In this document: piece by piece, positions 1 to 10,807 of the stretch
Layout of the letters: each line of letters opens with the position of its first letter
Position numbering within the stretch: the stretch's first letter is position 1
Source of the DNA: Cryoendolithus antarcticus
Taxonomy: Eukaryota > Ascomycota > Dothideomycetes > Cladosporiales > Cladosporiaceae
NCBI GenBank assembly: GCA_002077065.1
Contig: NAJO01000002.1
Span: forward strand, 496,001 to 560,000
Length of the DNA: 64,000 nucleotides
Direction: 5' to 3'
Translations under genes and position numbers: made by a program
The notes under the pieces: generated by a model
Told to the model about the DNA's origin: nothing
Seen by the model: the letters and a program-made list of their open reading frames with translations, nothing else
The model's database searches: none

Positions 1-405
1 GGCGCAATAATTGCATTGTTCAAGAGCTGACTCGTGTCTGCCATGCGTCGCGCGAGGCTTTGCAGTGTAGTCATGTGACCGGTGGAGACTAGCAATGAAG
101 ATATGGACGGTATACCGTATGTCTGAGCAAGCGGGTCAGTCTAGTGCATGTTGCGCTTCGTCGTGTTGCACATCCAATCTCACTTTAAAGAGCGCGAAGA
201 ATACGGCAATCGACAGCGTGGTCGGAAACTCCTGCTCCGCAAGCCACCGCTGAATGATAGCCCCGTCTTCCAAAGTCATGTCATTCAAAGATCCACCCCT
301 TCGATCATAATACCAGTCATGCATTCGCCGGCATGCCCTATACCGCACCGTGACACATATGCCAACATACAGCGGCAGCATGGTAAGCACCGTCAGCAGA
401 ATCAT
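1..405 (-). CDS. mpaB-like ER-bound oxygenase (DUF2236 family), N-terminal part, cut by window edge
   Basis: The 5' part of a minus-strand gene whose remainder lies left of the window. Exon 1 is 405..184 and starts at an ATG just before a hydrophobic segment (MILLTVLTMLPLYVGI), followed by RYRACRRMHDWYY and IIQRWLAEQEFP. A 61-nt intron (183..123, GTGAGA..CTCAG) joins FALFK to TYGIPSISSLLVSTG in exon 2 (122..1). This order of one membrane helix, a basic RYR patch, the EFP motif and TYGIPSIS matches the start of fungal mpaB-type proteins, membrane-anchored putative haem oxygenases named after the mycophenolic-acid enzyme MpaB. The catalytic domain is outside the window. The upstream frame closes with a stop, so 405 is the likely start, although a further 5' exon is possible. 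The family call is from memory of conserved motifs. Confidence 0.6.
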
Positions 406-962
406 CCTCTCGGCGGTATGGCTTGCACACGCGACTGCGGTCTGGTTTGCACAGTACGCAACCCGGACTGAGACCGTTGCCACGCAGCATTACCACGAGC
501 TGGCAAAGCCGGTACTGTGCAATGAAACGGCCATGTCGCGGTGCAAGGAGGTGGTCGGTGAAGTAGTGGAGATGGCGGAGTCCGCAAGGATGGCCGTCGT
601 TACGGCCACAACTGAGGTCACACGAAGTGGATTTAAGCTTAGCGTTAGCGCCGATTTTTGGCTCCGCAAATAAACACGCCATTGGATCTGTACCTTACAT
701 GTACAGTATGCATACATTGCTGATTTGCCGCGCCTGCTGCTTTCTTCTGCGTTACATCTCCAGTACACATGCTACTCAGCAGATTCCTCTCGCTTCTCGG
801 CTTGGAGGTCTGACGCCCACTTCGAACGTGCGACACTGGCATACACGGTCAACACCTCGAGCTCTCGCATAGCAACGGCACCGACTGCCTCGAATCGAAC
901 GCCAATAGCTGTATCTGTCCATCAGCAAGGGCGAGAAACGACCAGAAAGAGTCAGTATCACT
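406..962. other. intergenic, divergent promoter region
   Basis: About 560 bp between the start codons of the divergent mpaB-like gene and CYK3. Short overlapping frames are open on both strands but none has a recognisable motif. I see no RNA gene or repeat, so it presumably holds both promoters. Confidence 0.5.
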
Positions 963-3900
963 ATGGGGGCTCCTGCAGTAGCGCCCACGCGCTTCCCCTG
1001 CTGGTGTCGAGCTACGTACTCGTGGGGTGGAGAGAGCAAGAAGGATCTTGGAATAATCGAGGGTGACCTGATTGAAGCATTGAACGCTGGCGATGGCTTG
1101 TGGTGGACCGGACGACTACGAAGGGACCCACGAGCGATTGGGATGTTCCCATCGAACTTCGTCGATGTGCTGGACGAAAGCTTCCAGCCAGGCGTTCCGA
1201 GCCGACAATCGACGCCAGTACAAGCTGCGCCTGTTGCTAAGGGCAAGGCGTTCCGAAAGCCGTTCCAGGCGTACGAGAAGACTGGTACACAAGTTACGGC
1301 AAAGGCAGAGGTGAACAAAGTGGTCGAGCGTCCGGTAGAGAAGAAGAATGCTTTCAAGCCGTTCTCCAGCATGAGGACAGCCCAGGCACCGTCTTCAGCA
1401 CCTACACGGCCGATCGATCATGGGTATAGAGCGCCCAATCCGAGAGGGAGTGGATCAAGAATGAGCAAAGCTGGGAGTCCACTGCCGTCACGGAGACCAA
1501 GTGCCTCGCCAACACCCACGCCCGGATACGCACAGCAGCAGTCTTACGAACAGAGCAGCAGGCGTGGCACGTACCAGAATGATTATAACCAGGGCACATA
1601 CCTTCGTTATGGTCCACAGGACGACTATCGTGCATCTTCGCCATATCCGTCACAGCGAACGCCGTCACCGAACCCAATGCGATCTGCGTCTCCGATGCCG
1701 ATGTCGCGCGCTACATCTCCAATGCCGATGCAACGAGCTACATCGCCCATGCCAATGTCACGCGCTGCATCGCCTGCACCTCCCAGATCACGATCGCCAC
1801 TCCCGAACAGCTACCATGATGGTTCAGCTTTCCCTCAATTACTACCGCAAAGCAGTCGCGCCCCATCACCTGATCCATTCTACATTGGACATCACGGATC
1901 ACGAGCACCTTCGCCGGTGCCGCCACAAGGCCAATGGCAGAATGTTCGAGCTCCATCGCCTGCACCTGTGCATGAGTATGCCTCACATTCTCGCGCTCCG
2001 TCTCCAGCACCTTCATTTGGGTACGAGCCCTACCGACGGCCGTCGGATGCGTCATTCGGCGAGGATGTCGGCTCATCTCCGCCACCTCCTCCGCCCGTTC
2101 ATCGAATCGCGTATCAGCCGAGCAGGGCGCCATCTCCTGCTCCCGTGCAACATGATGATCAAGGCTACGACAGAGGCGGATCGCGGACACCGATACCGAC
2201 TTCGGCGGGCGGAGCTAGCCACGCGACGCCATCGCCCCTTCGAGACGCCATGAACGATGTCATGTCCTCTTTACATGACATGAGCATGTATCAGAGCTCG
2301 CCACCGCCACCAGTCAGCTCACACGCTACTGCTCAGTCGCACAATGCGCAGATGTGGTCACCCGACGGATTTGAACACGTTCGAACTCAGTCGAGGAATG
2401 AGATGAGAGCCCACTCTTCCCTCGGATTCGCCAGTGGTGGCGAGTATGGAGCAGATGATCTGACGCCCTCCCTTCCGTCGTCCAGAGATGGGCCAGTGCC
2501 ACAGCTGGCGACCTACGCGGAGCGCATGGAACATCAGCTGCAACACCGCGCTTCAGTTGCATCTTACTCTGGCCACGCTCCCGCGCCTCCGTTGAAGGGC
2601 TCGCAATATGCATCTACAAGACCCACCACCGCGACCAGTCATTCCAGCAACGAGTCTGCAAGCTCGCACCACTCCATGCACTCCCAGCAGAAGCATCCGC
2701 ACCTTCGTCAACGCAAGTCTGCGCACGAGCTTGGGCGTGAGAGGCTCAATCGGACTTACACTACGAAGACCACAGCGACGCAGTCGTCGTCCGCAACACA
2801 AAGCAGTAATAGCACCGCGCTCACAGACCACAGCTTGATGTCTGGCTACTCTGCTGGTGGCTTCAGTGCGACCAGCGCAGGCAGTCTGGCACGCCGCAAG
2901 TTTGGTCTTGGCAGCACGAAGGGCACACATCGTCCCATCAACCTTGGAGAAACGAAGACGACTGGAGACATGAATTCAAGCACCAGAAGTGTAGCTGCGA
3001 GCTCGGCCTCGGGAGGTTCTGGGCCAAGCTACCATGAAAGCCACGCTTCTGCGGATGGGCCACTGCCAACGCCACGCGCGGACTGGACGAAGGATCCGAT
3101 GGAGTCCGCAGGTATACTAGGCGGACTCAGCAGTGCACCGAAGTCGAAGAAAAGCGGATTCTTCAAGAAGATGATCGAGTCTGCCAAGACCACAGCGAAG
3201 ACTGGCGCTGCCAACGCGAGGTCAACGATCGGTAGCGCAAACGGCAGCCGTCCAGGCAGCCGCGCTGGTAGTCCGACGAAGAGCCTGCTGAATGGCAGCG
3301 GGCCGACTGGAATTGCAGGTGGCCTTGCTTCACGACCGCAGTCTGCCGCTGGTGGCGCTGCTCGCGACATGGGCATGGGAGGCGGCGAATGGATGCAAGT
3401 GCGTCGCGATGTCAATCGATCCAACACCCTAAGCCGAAGAGAGCGTGAGGAGCGCGCAGAGCGATGCGAAATACTTGCACTGCCTGTGCTGAGCCCAATT
3501 GAGCAGCTGCACGAGATGGCAGAAGGCGATGAAGGTCTCGATGGCATGCCTGTGCACGAACCGACAGACTTCCAACTTTCCAACCTGGCACTTGTTGATA
3601 AGAGCACACGCTTCATCAGCAGCATCCCGCCAATGATCAACGCTGCTGCCCTGGCTCAAAGCTATGTCTGCAGGCCGCATCGTAGCGACGTTGCCAGGCT
3701 TCGTGCCATCTTTACATGGGTAGCTGAAAGAGTCACATGGGAGGAAGACTACGAAGGCCACTCCGACTCACGACGAGTGGTGCAGACTAAGCGCGGCTGT
3801 AGTAACGAGATTGCTATGCTCGTCCGCGACATGTGTAATGCCGTCGGTCTGCACGCCGAAGTCGTGCAGGGCTTCCTCAAGACTCCAAGCGAGTCTAATA

Positions 3901-5057
3901 CCATGGACGACCTGGCCCAGCCGAATCACTACTGGAACGCCGTGATAGTCGACGGTGAATGGCGCATCCTCGATTGCGGACTCGCCAGCCCCACGAACCC
4001 AAAACGAGCCCTCTACAGTAGCGCCTCCGCCCAAGTCGCGGAGCCTTGGTACTTCCTCGCCCGGCCCTCCGAGATTTGCTACACCCACATCCCTTCTCTT
4101 GCGACCCAACAACACATTGTCCCTCCTATCGACGCCGACATCCTCCTCGCACTCCCCTGCACAGGCCCAGCCTACTTCCGCCACTCCGTCGAGCTAACTG
4201 ACTTCTCCACCTCGGCCCTCCACCTCGACAACCTCGAAATGGCGCACTTCGCCTGCCACGTTCCCGCAGACATAGAGCTCGTAGCTGAAGTCTCCTTGCG
4301 AACCCTAGCTCAAGACCCCGAAGGCGACTTCTACGACTCTCCCGAGCTCACTGTGACTCCCGCTCTGACCCAGCCATCCTGGTTCGGCACCCGCAAGCTC
4401 GTCAAAATCAAAGCCCTGATACCCTCCACAGCCGGAAGCACAGCTACACTGCGCGTCTTCGCTGGCAAACGCGGACTAATGCACAGCATCAAAGACAACC
4501 CGCATGCTCTCGCCTTCGCCCTGCCCTTGACCCACAGCGGCGCCCAGAACCCGCCCTACGAGTTCGTGGTCCGGCATCCGACACCCCATGCGCAGCGACG
4601 GGACCTCTACATCGCGCAGCCGCAGTGCAGGACCTTGGGCGCGAACCACACCTTCGTCTTCCACATCCGGCAATGGCCCAGTAGCCTCTCGCACTTCAGT
4701 CCAGATACCTGGTCCGCTCCTATCCGCCACCCGGACACCTCCACCATTCCCGCCCGTCCTGGTAGCGCAATGAGCACGCTCTCCACGACCTCCTCGGTTC
4801 CGCTCTCCAATCCCTCCACCACGTCCTCCAGCGAGGGTATGACCGCCGCACAGCAGCGGCCTGTGAAGTTGGCGCTGCAGAGCCCGAGTCAGAAGATCTT
4901 GCGATTGACTAGACGAGCTGAGACTGAGGGCGAGGAGGGCTGGGGCAGCGGGTGGGAGGCTGTGGTGAAGGTTAGTGAGAAGGGGATTTGGAGGGGATTG
5001 GTGCTCGCAGATCGGAGTGCACGGTGGTGTGTTTTTGCGGAATGGGAATGTGTTTAA
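963..5057 (+). CDS. CYK3: cytokinesis protein Cyk3 (SH3 plus transglutaminase-like domain)
   Basis: Single-exon gene, 1364 aa. Family role: Cyk3 acts at the division site with the actomyosin ring and promotes primary septum formation. The N-terminal SH3 domain (about residues 12-75) shows CRATYSWGGE, DLIEALNAGDGLWWTGRL and MFPSNFVDVL. Because CWCRATYSWGG lies at the SH3 start, as in relatives, the ATG at 963 is favoured. Residues ~150-850 are low-complexity Ser/Pro linker, with tandem RAxSPMPM and RAPSPAP units around 220-400. The transglutaminase-like core (about 900-1020) contains RGCSNEIAM, PNHYWNAV and RILDCGLAS. His989 and Asp1004 are present. The Cys (~946) sits one residue before the classical nucleophile position, which reads Ser, so the domain is probably non-catalytic, as reported for yeast Cyk3. 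It converges on the next gene with 117 bp between stops. Confidence 0.93.
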   Translation: MGAPAVAPTRFPCWCRATYSWGGESKKDLGIIEGDLIEALNAGDGLWWTGRLRRDPRAIGMFPSNFVDVLDESFQPGVPSRQSTPVQAAPVAKGKAFRKPFQAYEKTGTQVTAKAEVNKVVERPVEKKNAFKPFSSMRTAQAPSSAPTRPIDHGYRAPNPRGSGSRMSKAGSPLPSRRPSASPTPTPGYAQQQSYEQSSRRGTYQNDYNQGTYLRYGPQDDYRASSPYPSQRTPSPNPMRSASPMPMSRATSPMPMQRATSPMPMSRAASPAPPRSRSPLPNSYHDGSAFPQLLPQSSRAPSPDPFYIGHHGSRAPSPVPPQGQWQNVRAPSPAPVHEYASHSRAPSPAPSFGYEPYRRPSDASFGEDVGSSPPPPPPVHRIAYQPSRAPSPAPVQHDDQGYDRGGSRTPIPTSAGGASHATPSPLRDAMNDVMSSLHDMSMYQSSPPPPVSSHATAQSHNAQMWSPDGFEHVRTQSRNEMRAHSSLGFASGGEYGADDLTPSLPSSRDGPVPQLATYAERMEHQLQHRASVASYSGHAPAPPLKGSQYASTRPTTATSHSSNESASSHHSMHSQQKHPHLRQRKSAHELGRERLNRTYTTKTTATQSSSATQSSNSTALTDHSLMSGYSAGGFSATSAGSLARRKFGLGSTKGTHRPINLGETKTTGDMNSSTRSVAASSASGGSGPSYHESHASADGPLPTPRADWTKDPMESAGILGGLSSAPKSKKSGFFKKMIESAKTTAKTGAANARSTIGSANGSRPGSRAGSPTKSLLNGSGPTGIAGGLASRPQSAAGGAARDMGMGGGEWMQVRRDVNRSNTLSRREREERAERCEILALPVLSPIEQLHEMAEGDEGLDGMPVHEPTDFQLSNLALVDKSTRFISSIPPMINAAALAQSYVCRPHRSDVARLRAIFTWVAERVTWEEDYEGHSDSRRVVQTKRGCSNEIAMLVRDMCNAVGLHAEVVQGFLKTPSESNTMDDLAQPNHYWNAVIVDGEWRILDCGLASPTNPKRALYSSASAQVAEPWYFLARPSEICYTHIPSLATQQHIVPPIDADILLALPCTGPAYFRHSVELTDFSTSALHLDNLEMAHFACHVPADIELVAEVSLRTLAQDPEGDFYDSPELTVTPALTQPSWFGTRKLVKIKALIPSTAGSTATLRVFAGKRGLMHSIKDNPHALAFALPLTHSGAQNPPYEFVVRHPTPHAQRRDLYIAQPQCRTLGANHTFVFHIRQWPSSLSHFSPDTWSAPIRHPDTSTIPARPGSAMSTLSTTSSVPLSNPSTTSSSEGMTAAQQRPVKLALQSPSQKILRLTRRAETEGEEGWGSGWEAVVKVSEKGIWRGLVLADRSARWCVFAEWECV

Positions 5058-5174
5058 TCATGCCTTGGGAAGCGATGTGTGTGATGGAGCTTTGTATGAT
5101 TATGGCGATGGATGTATTTGTATTGCGTGCATGTAGTATTACAGTCTTTGCGCTTTCGCTATCTTACACTTTCA

Positions 5175-7241
5175 TCAACTTTTTGGCGTGCTCGAGCCTT
5201 GCTGCACCTTAGCCAGCGCCTGTCTCGCATCCTCCACAGCCTTCCTGGCACGAGCCCAGCCCTCCACCTCGGCCTGCTGCACCTCCACCCTGCCTCCACT
5301 TTCTACCACTCTGCGTAAGTGCCCTTCAACCTCACTTAGCGCCCTCCTTGCGAAGTCACTGACGTCGCCTGCGAACTTCGACCTCTCGATCCCCCACTTC
5401 TTCTGCAGTCTCCGCAGACTCCACACCAAGCCCAACGCAGCCACAGCGCCAGCTTCATAGACAGCGACACCAGAGGTAGCGACTACGAGCCAGATGCCGA
5501 GGGCGGAAGTGGCTGCTGTCGTGGTAAGAGACTGCAACAGCAGAGCCTGAGCTCGAGCATGAAAGAGCGGAATCAAAGTATGAATAAGATGCATGCGAGC
5601 GAGCGCCAACGTCTGCGGCCAAGGCGGATTGAACAGCGGATTCAACCCACTCTGCGCCTTCACCCTCGACAATAGCGTAGGTAACTGCATCAGCTCAGCC
5701 ACACTCTCCTCTTGATCCTTCACCTTCTCGTGCGTAACGAGCTCGGCCTGCATACCCTCCGGCACCAGCGCCTGGAATTCCGGCTCCCGCAGCGTTGCTG
5801 GCGTAGCTAAGCCGGCTTCAAGAAGCTTGCCACTTAGACAAGCTAGTTCGAGCTCCGCTTCCCGCAGCCAGGCGTGCTGTAGCAGGTGCGTCGAGACTTG
5901 CGAGACGTCGTCTATGCGCCAGAGGAGCCGAAACCAGGCTGTACGGCGCCAGGTGGGAGAGGCAAAGGCCGCGGTGAGGTTGAGTTGGAGGTCTTTGTGG
6001 GCGGAGGCGGACCAGGAAGTGAGGTCTGTGAGGAGTTGAGCGCGTTTTGGCGGGGATACGGAAGCGGAGTCGGCCGTCTGGAGGGAAGTGTTCTCGGCGT
6101 CGTTGGTTGCTGTTGTTGTGGAGTTGAGGAGAGAGGCGATTGTTGAGGCTACGGCAGGCTTCGGGCTTGATGCTGAGGCATGGGCAGCCGTGATCATGAA
6201 TGAAGCTGTTGCGGGTACATTACTGGCTTCCCACTCGTGACTGAACTCTGCGCCATTGGCTTTGCTTTTGCGGAAGAGACCAAGTGCATGGTTTGCGAGA
6301 CTGATGTCGACGATCTGACCCGTGCCAGAGAAGATCGAAGTCTTTGCCATATCTGACCGAACAGGCAGATCCAGTGCTGCACCGACCAGTGCAGTGTCCA
6401 GCTCGACCTCGAGTATGCGCGCTGCCTCCACAGTACCTTCAACGCCCTCTCCAACCAGTAGAGCCATATGCACCGGATACCGTACAAACCCCACCTGCCC
6501 ACGTGACGTGTTCGGGATCGTCAGACTGGGTACAAGCAGTTGGCTCTCCAGCTCCTCACTCTCCTCTGCAGCCAAGCCTCCAGTACTGAATCCAGTGATG
6601 AGGATCTCCAGTCCATGCCGCTTCAGGAATGGGCTGGATATGTCTATCGTCTGGACTAGGTCCTTCGTCACGGACACTGTATCAATCTCATCGCCATACC
6701 GCAGTAGCAAGCCTCTCCCGTCGCCCGTTTCGTCCTGCAGCTGTTTTTCCCATGCCTCCTCCGAGCCAAGTGCATCTGCCAGCAGTACCCTAGCAAGTCT
6801 CCGGGCTGCCTGTACACCTTTGTCACCCAGTCCGAGGAATGCCACACGAAGCGTTGGATTAACGCTTTCTAGACTTCGCAGTGCAAGCTGTAGCCGCGAC
6901 AGATCGGCAAAGCCGGAGGCAGAGTCCTGGAGCGCAGCAAGACGAGCATGGAGCTCCTCGTAGGCACTTGGTACCGTAGATGGCGAATTCACAGCCGTCG
7001 ATGAGACCAGCGACGAGTTATGTCGGCCGTTTGATGCGCTGTGCCGCCGTCGCTGCGCGCCGACAACGCCATATCGTTCATCCCTTCGTCTTGACGTGCT
7101 CAGCGGAGGTGTTCTTTCCGCCGCAGCACTGTGATATAGCGCCCGCCGAGCAGCGCGCTGGGATATGCATGAGGGGCAAGCGTGTATCTCGCTCGTCAGA
7201 AGGCGACGGAGCGCACCAGTATGGCGGGACATATTCGACAT
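5175..7241 (-). CDS. Mmc1-like mitochondrial membrane protein
   Basis: Single-exon minus-strand gene. The frame is open to 7334, but the Met at 7241 (or 7232) is the better start because it begins an Arg-rich presequence-like stretch (MSRHTGALRRLLTSEI), giving about 688 aa. A central motif, LRVAFLGLGDKGVQAARRLA, resembles a degenerate P-loop. The C-terminal ~130 residues hold two adjacent hydrophobic segments (SALGIWLVVATSGVAVYEAG, then AVAALGLVWSL) and then an amphipathic helix with KKWGIERSKFAGDVSDFARR. This pattern of presequence, divergent nucleotide-binding-like core and paired C-terminal membrane helices resembles the fungal Mmc1 family, which is linked to inner-membrane and cristae organisation. 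The assignment is from remembered motifs. A mitochondrial membrane protein is the firmer claim. Confidence 0.6.
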   Translation of the reverse strand: MSNMSRHTGALRRLLTSEIHACPSCISQRAARRALYHSAAAERTPPLSTSRRRDERYGVVGAQRRRHSASNGRHNSSLVSSTAVNSPSTVPSAYEELHARLAALQDSASGFADLSRLQLALRSLESVNPTLRVAFLGLGDKGVQAARRLARVLLADALGSEEAWEKQLQDETGDGRGLLLRYGDEIDTVSVTKDLVQTIDISSPFLKRHGLEILITGFSTGGLAAEESEELESQLLVPSLTIPNTSRGQVGFVRYPVHMALLVGEGVEGTVEAARILEVELDTALVGAALDLPVRSDMAKTSIFSGTGQIVDISLANHALGLFRKSKANGAEFSHEWEASNVPATASFMITAAHASASSPKPAVASTIASLLNSTTTATNDAENTSLQTADSASVSPPKRAQLLTDLTSWSASAHKDLQLNLTAAFASPTWRRTAWFRLLWRIDDVSQVSTHLLQHAWLREAELELACLSGKLLEAGLATPATLREPEFQALVPEGMQAELVTHEKVKDQEESVAELMQLPTLLSRVKAQSGLNPLFNPPWPQTLALARMHLIHTLIPLFHARAQALLLQSLTTTAATSALGIWLVVATSGVAVYEAGAVAALGLVWSLRRLQKKWGIERSKFAGDVSDFARRALSEVEGHLRRVVESGGRVEVQQAEVEGWARARKAVEDARQALAKVQQGSSTPKS

Positions 7242-7334
7242 CTGGGTACTGATCACCGCACAGAGAGATCTGAGGTCAAGTCGCGAAAGTGCCCAGCCAA
7301 TGAGCGTGATTGCAATCGAGGTGACCGTCGACAA

Positions 7335-8197
7335 GCCTATTTGCTAGCTTCGAGGTTTGGCTGGCCAATGAGAGCGACTTTGGTTTCCAGCGCCTTGAGT
7401 CAATTCTGTACATGCTTTCTACCTTACCACAGTTCGCGTGGCGGGGTTCAACCTCACATCAGCCAGATGACTGGATGAGAACCCTCGCGAGGTCGGCATT
7501 AAGCGGTATGGCTCAATCCCGGTGGACGTTCTGATTACCGCGCAGAGTAACAAGGCACCGCAAAGACCATCAGATCTAGAATGCGAGAGACGTTGCCTCA
7601 CATCGCGACTCGTTGCGTTGCTTCCACGCCGTCGTACTCTGCTCGAGAATGGGCCTGTCCGAAAGCGAGGACTTCACCAGTCCCTTCAACCTCGAGACGA
7701 CATCGCGATGGCACTAGGCACCTTTCCTCTCAATGAATTCCTCAGGAGGACCCGAGATCGCATTACGCTGGCTATTTCGATAGCATGTAAAGGTGACTGG
7801 TAATCATCCCGTTGGGTCGCATGCAACGCGGCGAGCGTGTGATCAATGACTTGTGGCTTTCGGTATCGACGCACTCCTGAGCATATGTATGGCGCTGCAG
7901 ACTGGGCCACGTTAGTGTCCTCACATGCCATATGGCCTGTGATTGGCAGACAGTCAGCGACTTTGCGCGAACTCTGAGTCGCGCGTTCGACGCGGCACGT
8001 CGATTGTTTGAACTTTGAAGATAGTAGGTACATGTCCTCTTGGTCTCGATTCTATTCATATGAGCGCTCCCCTCGGATTCTCGTCCGACTACTACTCAAG
8101 TAGTAAGTCCTACACAACAGCGTCAAACCTCTTGCTCTAAAATCCAGGTCAACTCCCAACAACCTTCATTGTCCACTTCGAGCAGATTGTGCTCAGC
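7335..8197. other. intergenic
   Basis: About 860 bp between divergent genes. Scattered short frames on both strands show no consistent coding signal, and no repeat or RNA gene was recognised. Confidence 0.4.
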
Positions 8198-9148
8198 ATG
8201 GCGATCAATACCTCCATCGCACCTCCTCGTCTTGACCTGTTACAAGAGAATGACGACCACTGTATCTTAGTCCTCGAGCGAGGAATCGGAGATCGGTATC
8301 CTGCGGGTCTACTCGTCACAAACACCCGCCTCGACGAGATCTTCTCCGCAGCATACAATGACCGCTACGCTCCAACGAACGCCGAAGAGGTTAAGGCTCG
8401 GCTAAGAACCATCTTTCGGAACTATCCAATCATCACGTACTGCAGCGCAGACATCAATCACGCTTTCGGAGAGCGTCGCGGCACTGTGAAAGGGACCGAC
8501 GTCTCGACACAACACCTCTGGTCCACAGAACTTGTGAAGCGGAAGGCGAATTCTACAATGCCTGCTGGTGTCGAGAAATCGATGATCCATCTAGAGAGCT
8601 CGTTTCACCCGGGCTCGAATCCTTCGAGGGATCTATGGGAAGATGCTCGGAATGTACTGCTCCTGCATGAGGCTTCTCGAGAGAGTCTCGAAGCTCAAGG
8701 ATCTTCGATTTCGGACGAACTACAGCGTCTGGGAAGTGCAGAGACGCAAAGAAGGTATGAGCAGAGTCGACGAGATCGTGCGGCTCACGACAAGATGATT
8801 AAAGTTGCCGATGAGGCGGTGGCGGTGGCTTGGAAGCTAGAGATGGAGAGAACTGCTCGAGAAGCGAAGGCGCTTGTGGCACAAAGGGTGATCGAAGCAG
8901 AGAAGGCACTGGAGGCGCAGCAAGTGATTCGAGCGGCGAACATGGCAAATCATCTGACTTTGGGGATGGAGAGATATGCGTCTATGGTGCAGGAGCAGTG
9001 CAAGACTGACGCTTCCGCTGCGACACTTACAGTCGAGCAGCAATCGAGTATGGCCGTTGCTGCAAAGACCAAGCCAATTGACAAGGCGAGCGATGCCTTT
9101 GCTTCGTGTTTGGTGCTTTTCAACAAGCGAAAGGTGGTCAATGGTTGA
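8198..9148 (+). CDS. hypothetical protein; probably a diverged exonuclease-domain paralogue with a coiled-coil tail
   Basis: Intronless frame of 316 aa from the ATG at 8198 (MAINTSIAPPRLDL). The C-terminal ~120 residues are charged and helical (RRYEQSRRDRAAHDKMIK, then AEKALEAQQVIRAANMA), probably a coiled coil. The N-terminal half aligns by eye with the two exonuclease-like proteins at 10.8 and 14.6 kb: RLRTIFRNYPIITYCSADIN matches RRRILKGRTVVMHASSGDMN, and GTDVSTQHLW matches IVDTQSLY. LWEDARNV corresponds to the paralogues' EDA block. The DxE motif reads LVLERG, so its Asp is lost, and the His of the third motif is replaced. If the alignment holds, it is a catalytically dead member of the local family. 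Otherwise it is an orphan coiled-coil protein. Confidence 0.6.
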   Translation: MAINTSIAPPRLDLLQENDDHCILVLERGIGDRYPAGLLVTNTRLDEIFSAAYNDRYAPTNAEEVKARLRTIFRNYPIITYCSADINHAFGERRGTVKGTDVSTQHLWSTELVKRKANSTMPAGVEKSMIHLESSFHPGSNPSRDLWEDARNVLLLHEASRESLEAQGSSISDELQRLGSAETQRRYEQSRRDRAAHDKMIKVADEAVAVAWKLEMERTAREAKALVAQRVIEAEKALEAQQVIRAANMANHLTLGMERYASMVQEQCKTDASAATLTVEQQSSMAVAAKTKPIDKASDAFASCLVLFNKRKVVNG

Positions 9149-10807
9149 TCGTGGGGAGTGACTAGATATGTAAAGGAATGTATGGTTATACCTGGCAGAT
9201 TGTGAGCAGCTAGCGAAGCTCCTACAAATGTCACGAAGACTGGCAGTAAGAGGCTACTATGTGTGCAGGTTTTCTTCAGGTACACAATGCTAGCGACATG
9301 GTGCTCATAGCGGTATCGTCGAATTGACAGTTGTGGGCTGTTAATAGTGCGCTGGCAACAACACTGTACATACCGGTATGTGATACTCCCGGAGGTGCGC
9401 CGAACCAGGTTAGCGCATTTACTCTGTCCTGGACCTCCGGGCATCAACATGTATAAGGACTACGCGAATCAAATCCTGTCTAGCCAATGTACATACAAAG
9501 AATAGAGTAACATCTACATGTAGTTTCCAACAGTGTCTCTCTGTAATGTGGCACCGCTTGTGGAAGTTTCACTTTTGCTATCTGTCTTGCCTTTGTTCGC
9601 TCTGTGGCTTGCTGCTTTGTTCATCGCTTTGGCGTTACAGCTGAAGAGTGCTGTCCCTCTTCTTTATGATTAAGTTGTTCATCTCCTAATCTCAGCTAGC
9701 CCTTGGTTTACCTCGCGATGCTCACTACTCAATACTGTACCAGCTTTTGAAGGGAGAGGCATGTCCCCATCAGCACGGATTGCAAGTCTGCGTCCAGCTG
9801 TTTCTGAGTTCGAGAGCACATCTCATATATACTCTATCACTTTCCTCGAAAACTTGGAGGAAGCCGCTATGCCGTGCCCATAATGCTGACCGCCCGACAG
9901 AGTCCGCACGTCAAACGTAAGCGATTGCTATGAGTGGTCTACGACGCCATATTCTGTACACAGATATGCAGAAACGGTCCGCATCCTTGGTAACCCGGCT
10001 GTATATATGGACGCTGAGCCTCGACAAATCATCGAATACAAGTCCGACGAGCTGCAGCGTGGCAGCAGGCGCAGCAATGCTGGCTTCGCACAAGTCGCAC
10101 GCTGGACTCGACCGTCTATGCTGTATCTACGTGCAAATCTCGGGAAGAGGCAACTACTACTGCACCCCTGGCGGGCGAATTGTAGCTCACTTACGATATG
10201 GGTATCGTCGTAGCCATCCCAGGCACTCGAACACCACAGCCATGGCCGGCATCCCCATCTAGCGCACGATCGCACATAGATGGGAGCATCACGCCGTACC
10301 GAGAGCTTGTCTTCGCACTGCAGGTCCGCCCCGCGTGCCTCGAGCTTCACCGAGAGGACAATGGTCTTTGTGGAAGTGAAGTGGGACTCCCCCACAGCTA
10401 TGCATGATGCTGAAACATTGTTACACGTACACTCGCCTTCACTATACAACTTGCGTAACACTACAGCGCAATGCTGTCATCTTATTGGCTGGCAGATGTT
10501 GGGATGTGAATATCTTGACGACTTCACTCATCTCATCGATGGTCCGAGCGTTGCCGCTGGCGTTGCGTGAGCGTAAATGCGCACCAAGTCTCCGCTACCT
10601 CTACCTCCTGTCAACACTCTCCAGCTTCCTCAACACCCAAGACCTAGACAACGACCTTTCCCCGAGCGCATCTCCAACCCTTCTCTTGTACCACTGCTTC
10701 CGAAAATAACGGGTATGCCCTCCGTGGATTCATTGCTGCGCTGAGTATCACTGACCATAGCTGCAGGCAATCCACCAAACTTCTATCCAACTCAAACAAT
10801 CGTCGCC
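9149..10807. other. intergenic, no gene recognised
   Basis: About 1.66 kb. Several frames of 60-180 codons overlap on opposite strands (9928-10461 minus, 10007-10709 plus), but their translations are Cys- and Arg-scattered with no motif. I see no tRNA, tandem repeat or transposon ends. Confidence 0.35.

Noticed and set aside
1501..2253. 250-codon plus-strand open frame inside CYK3
   Set aside because: It is a His/Arg-rich shadow of the Ser/Pro-repeat region in another frame, with no domain of its own.
6322..6963. 213-codon plus-strand frame opposite the Mmc1-like gene
   Set aside because: Ser/Arg/Pro-biased antisense shadow; the minus strand carries the conserved protein.
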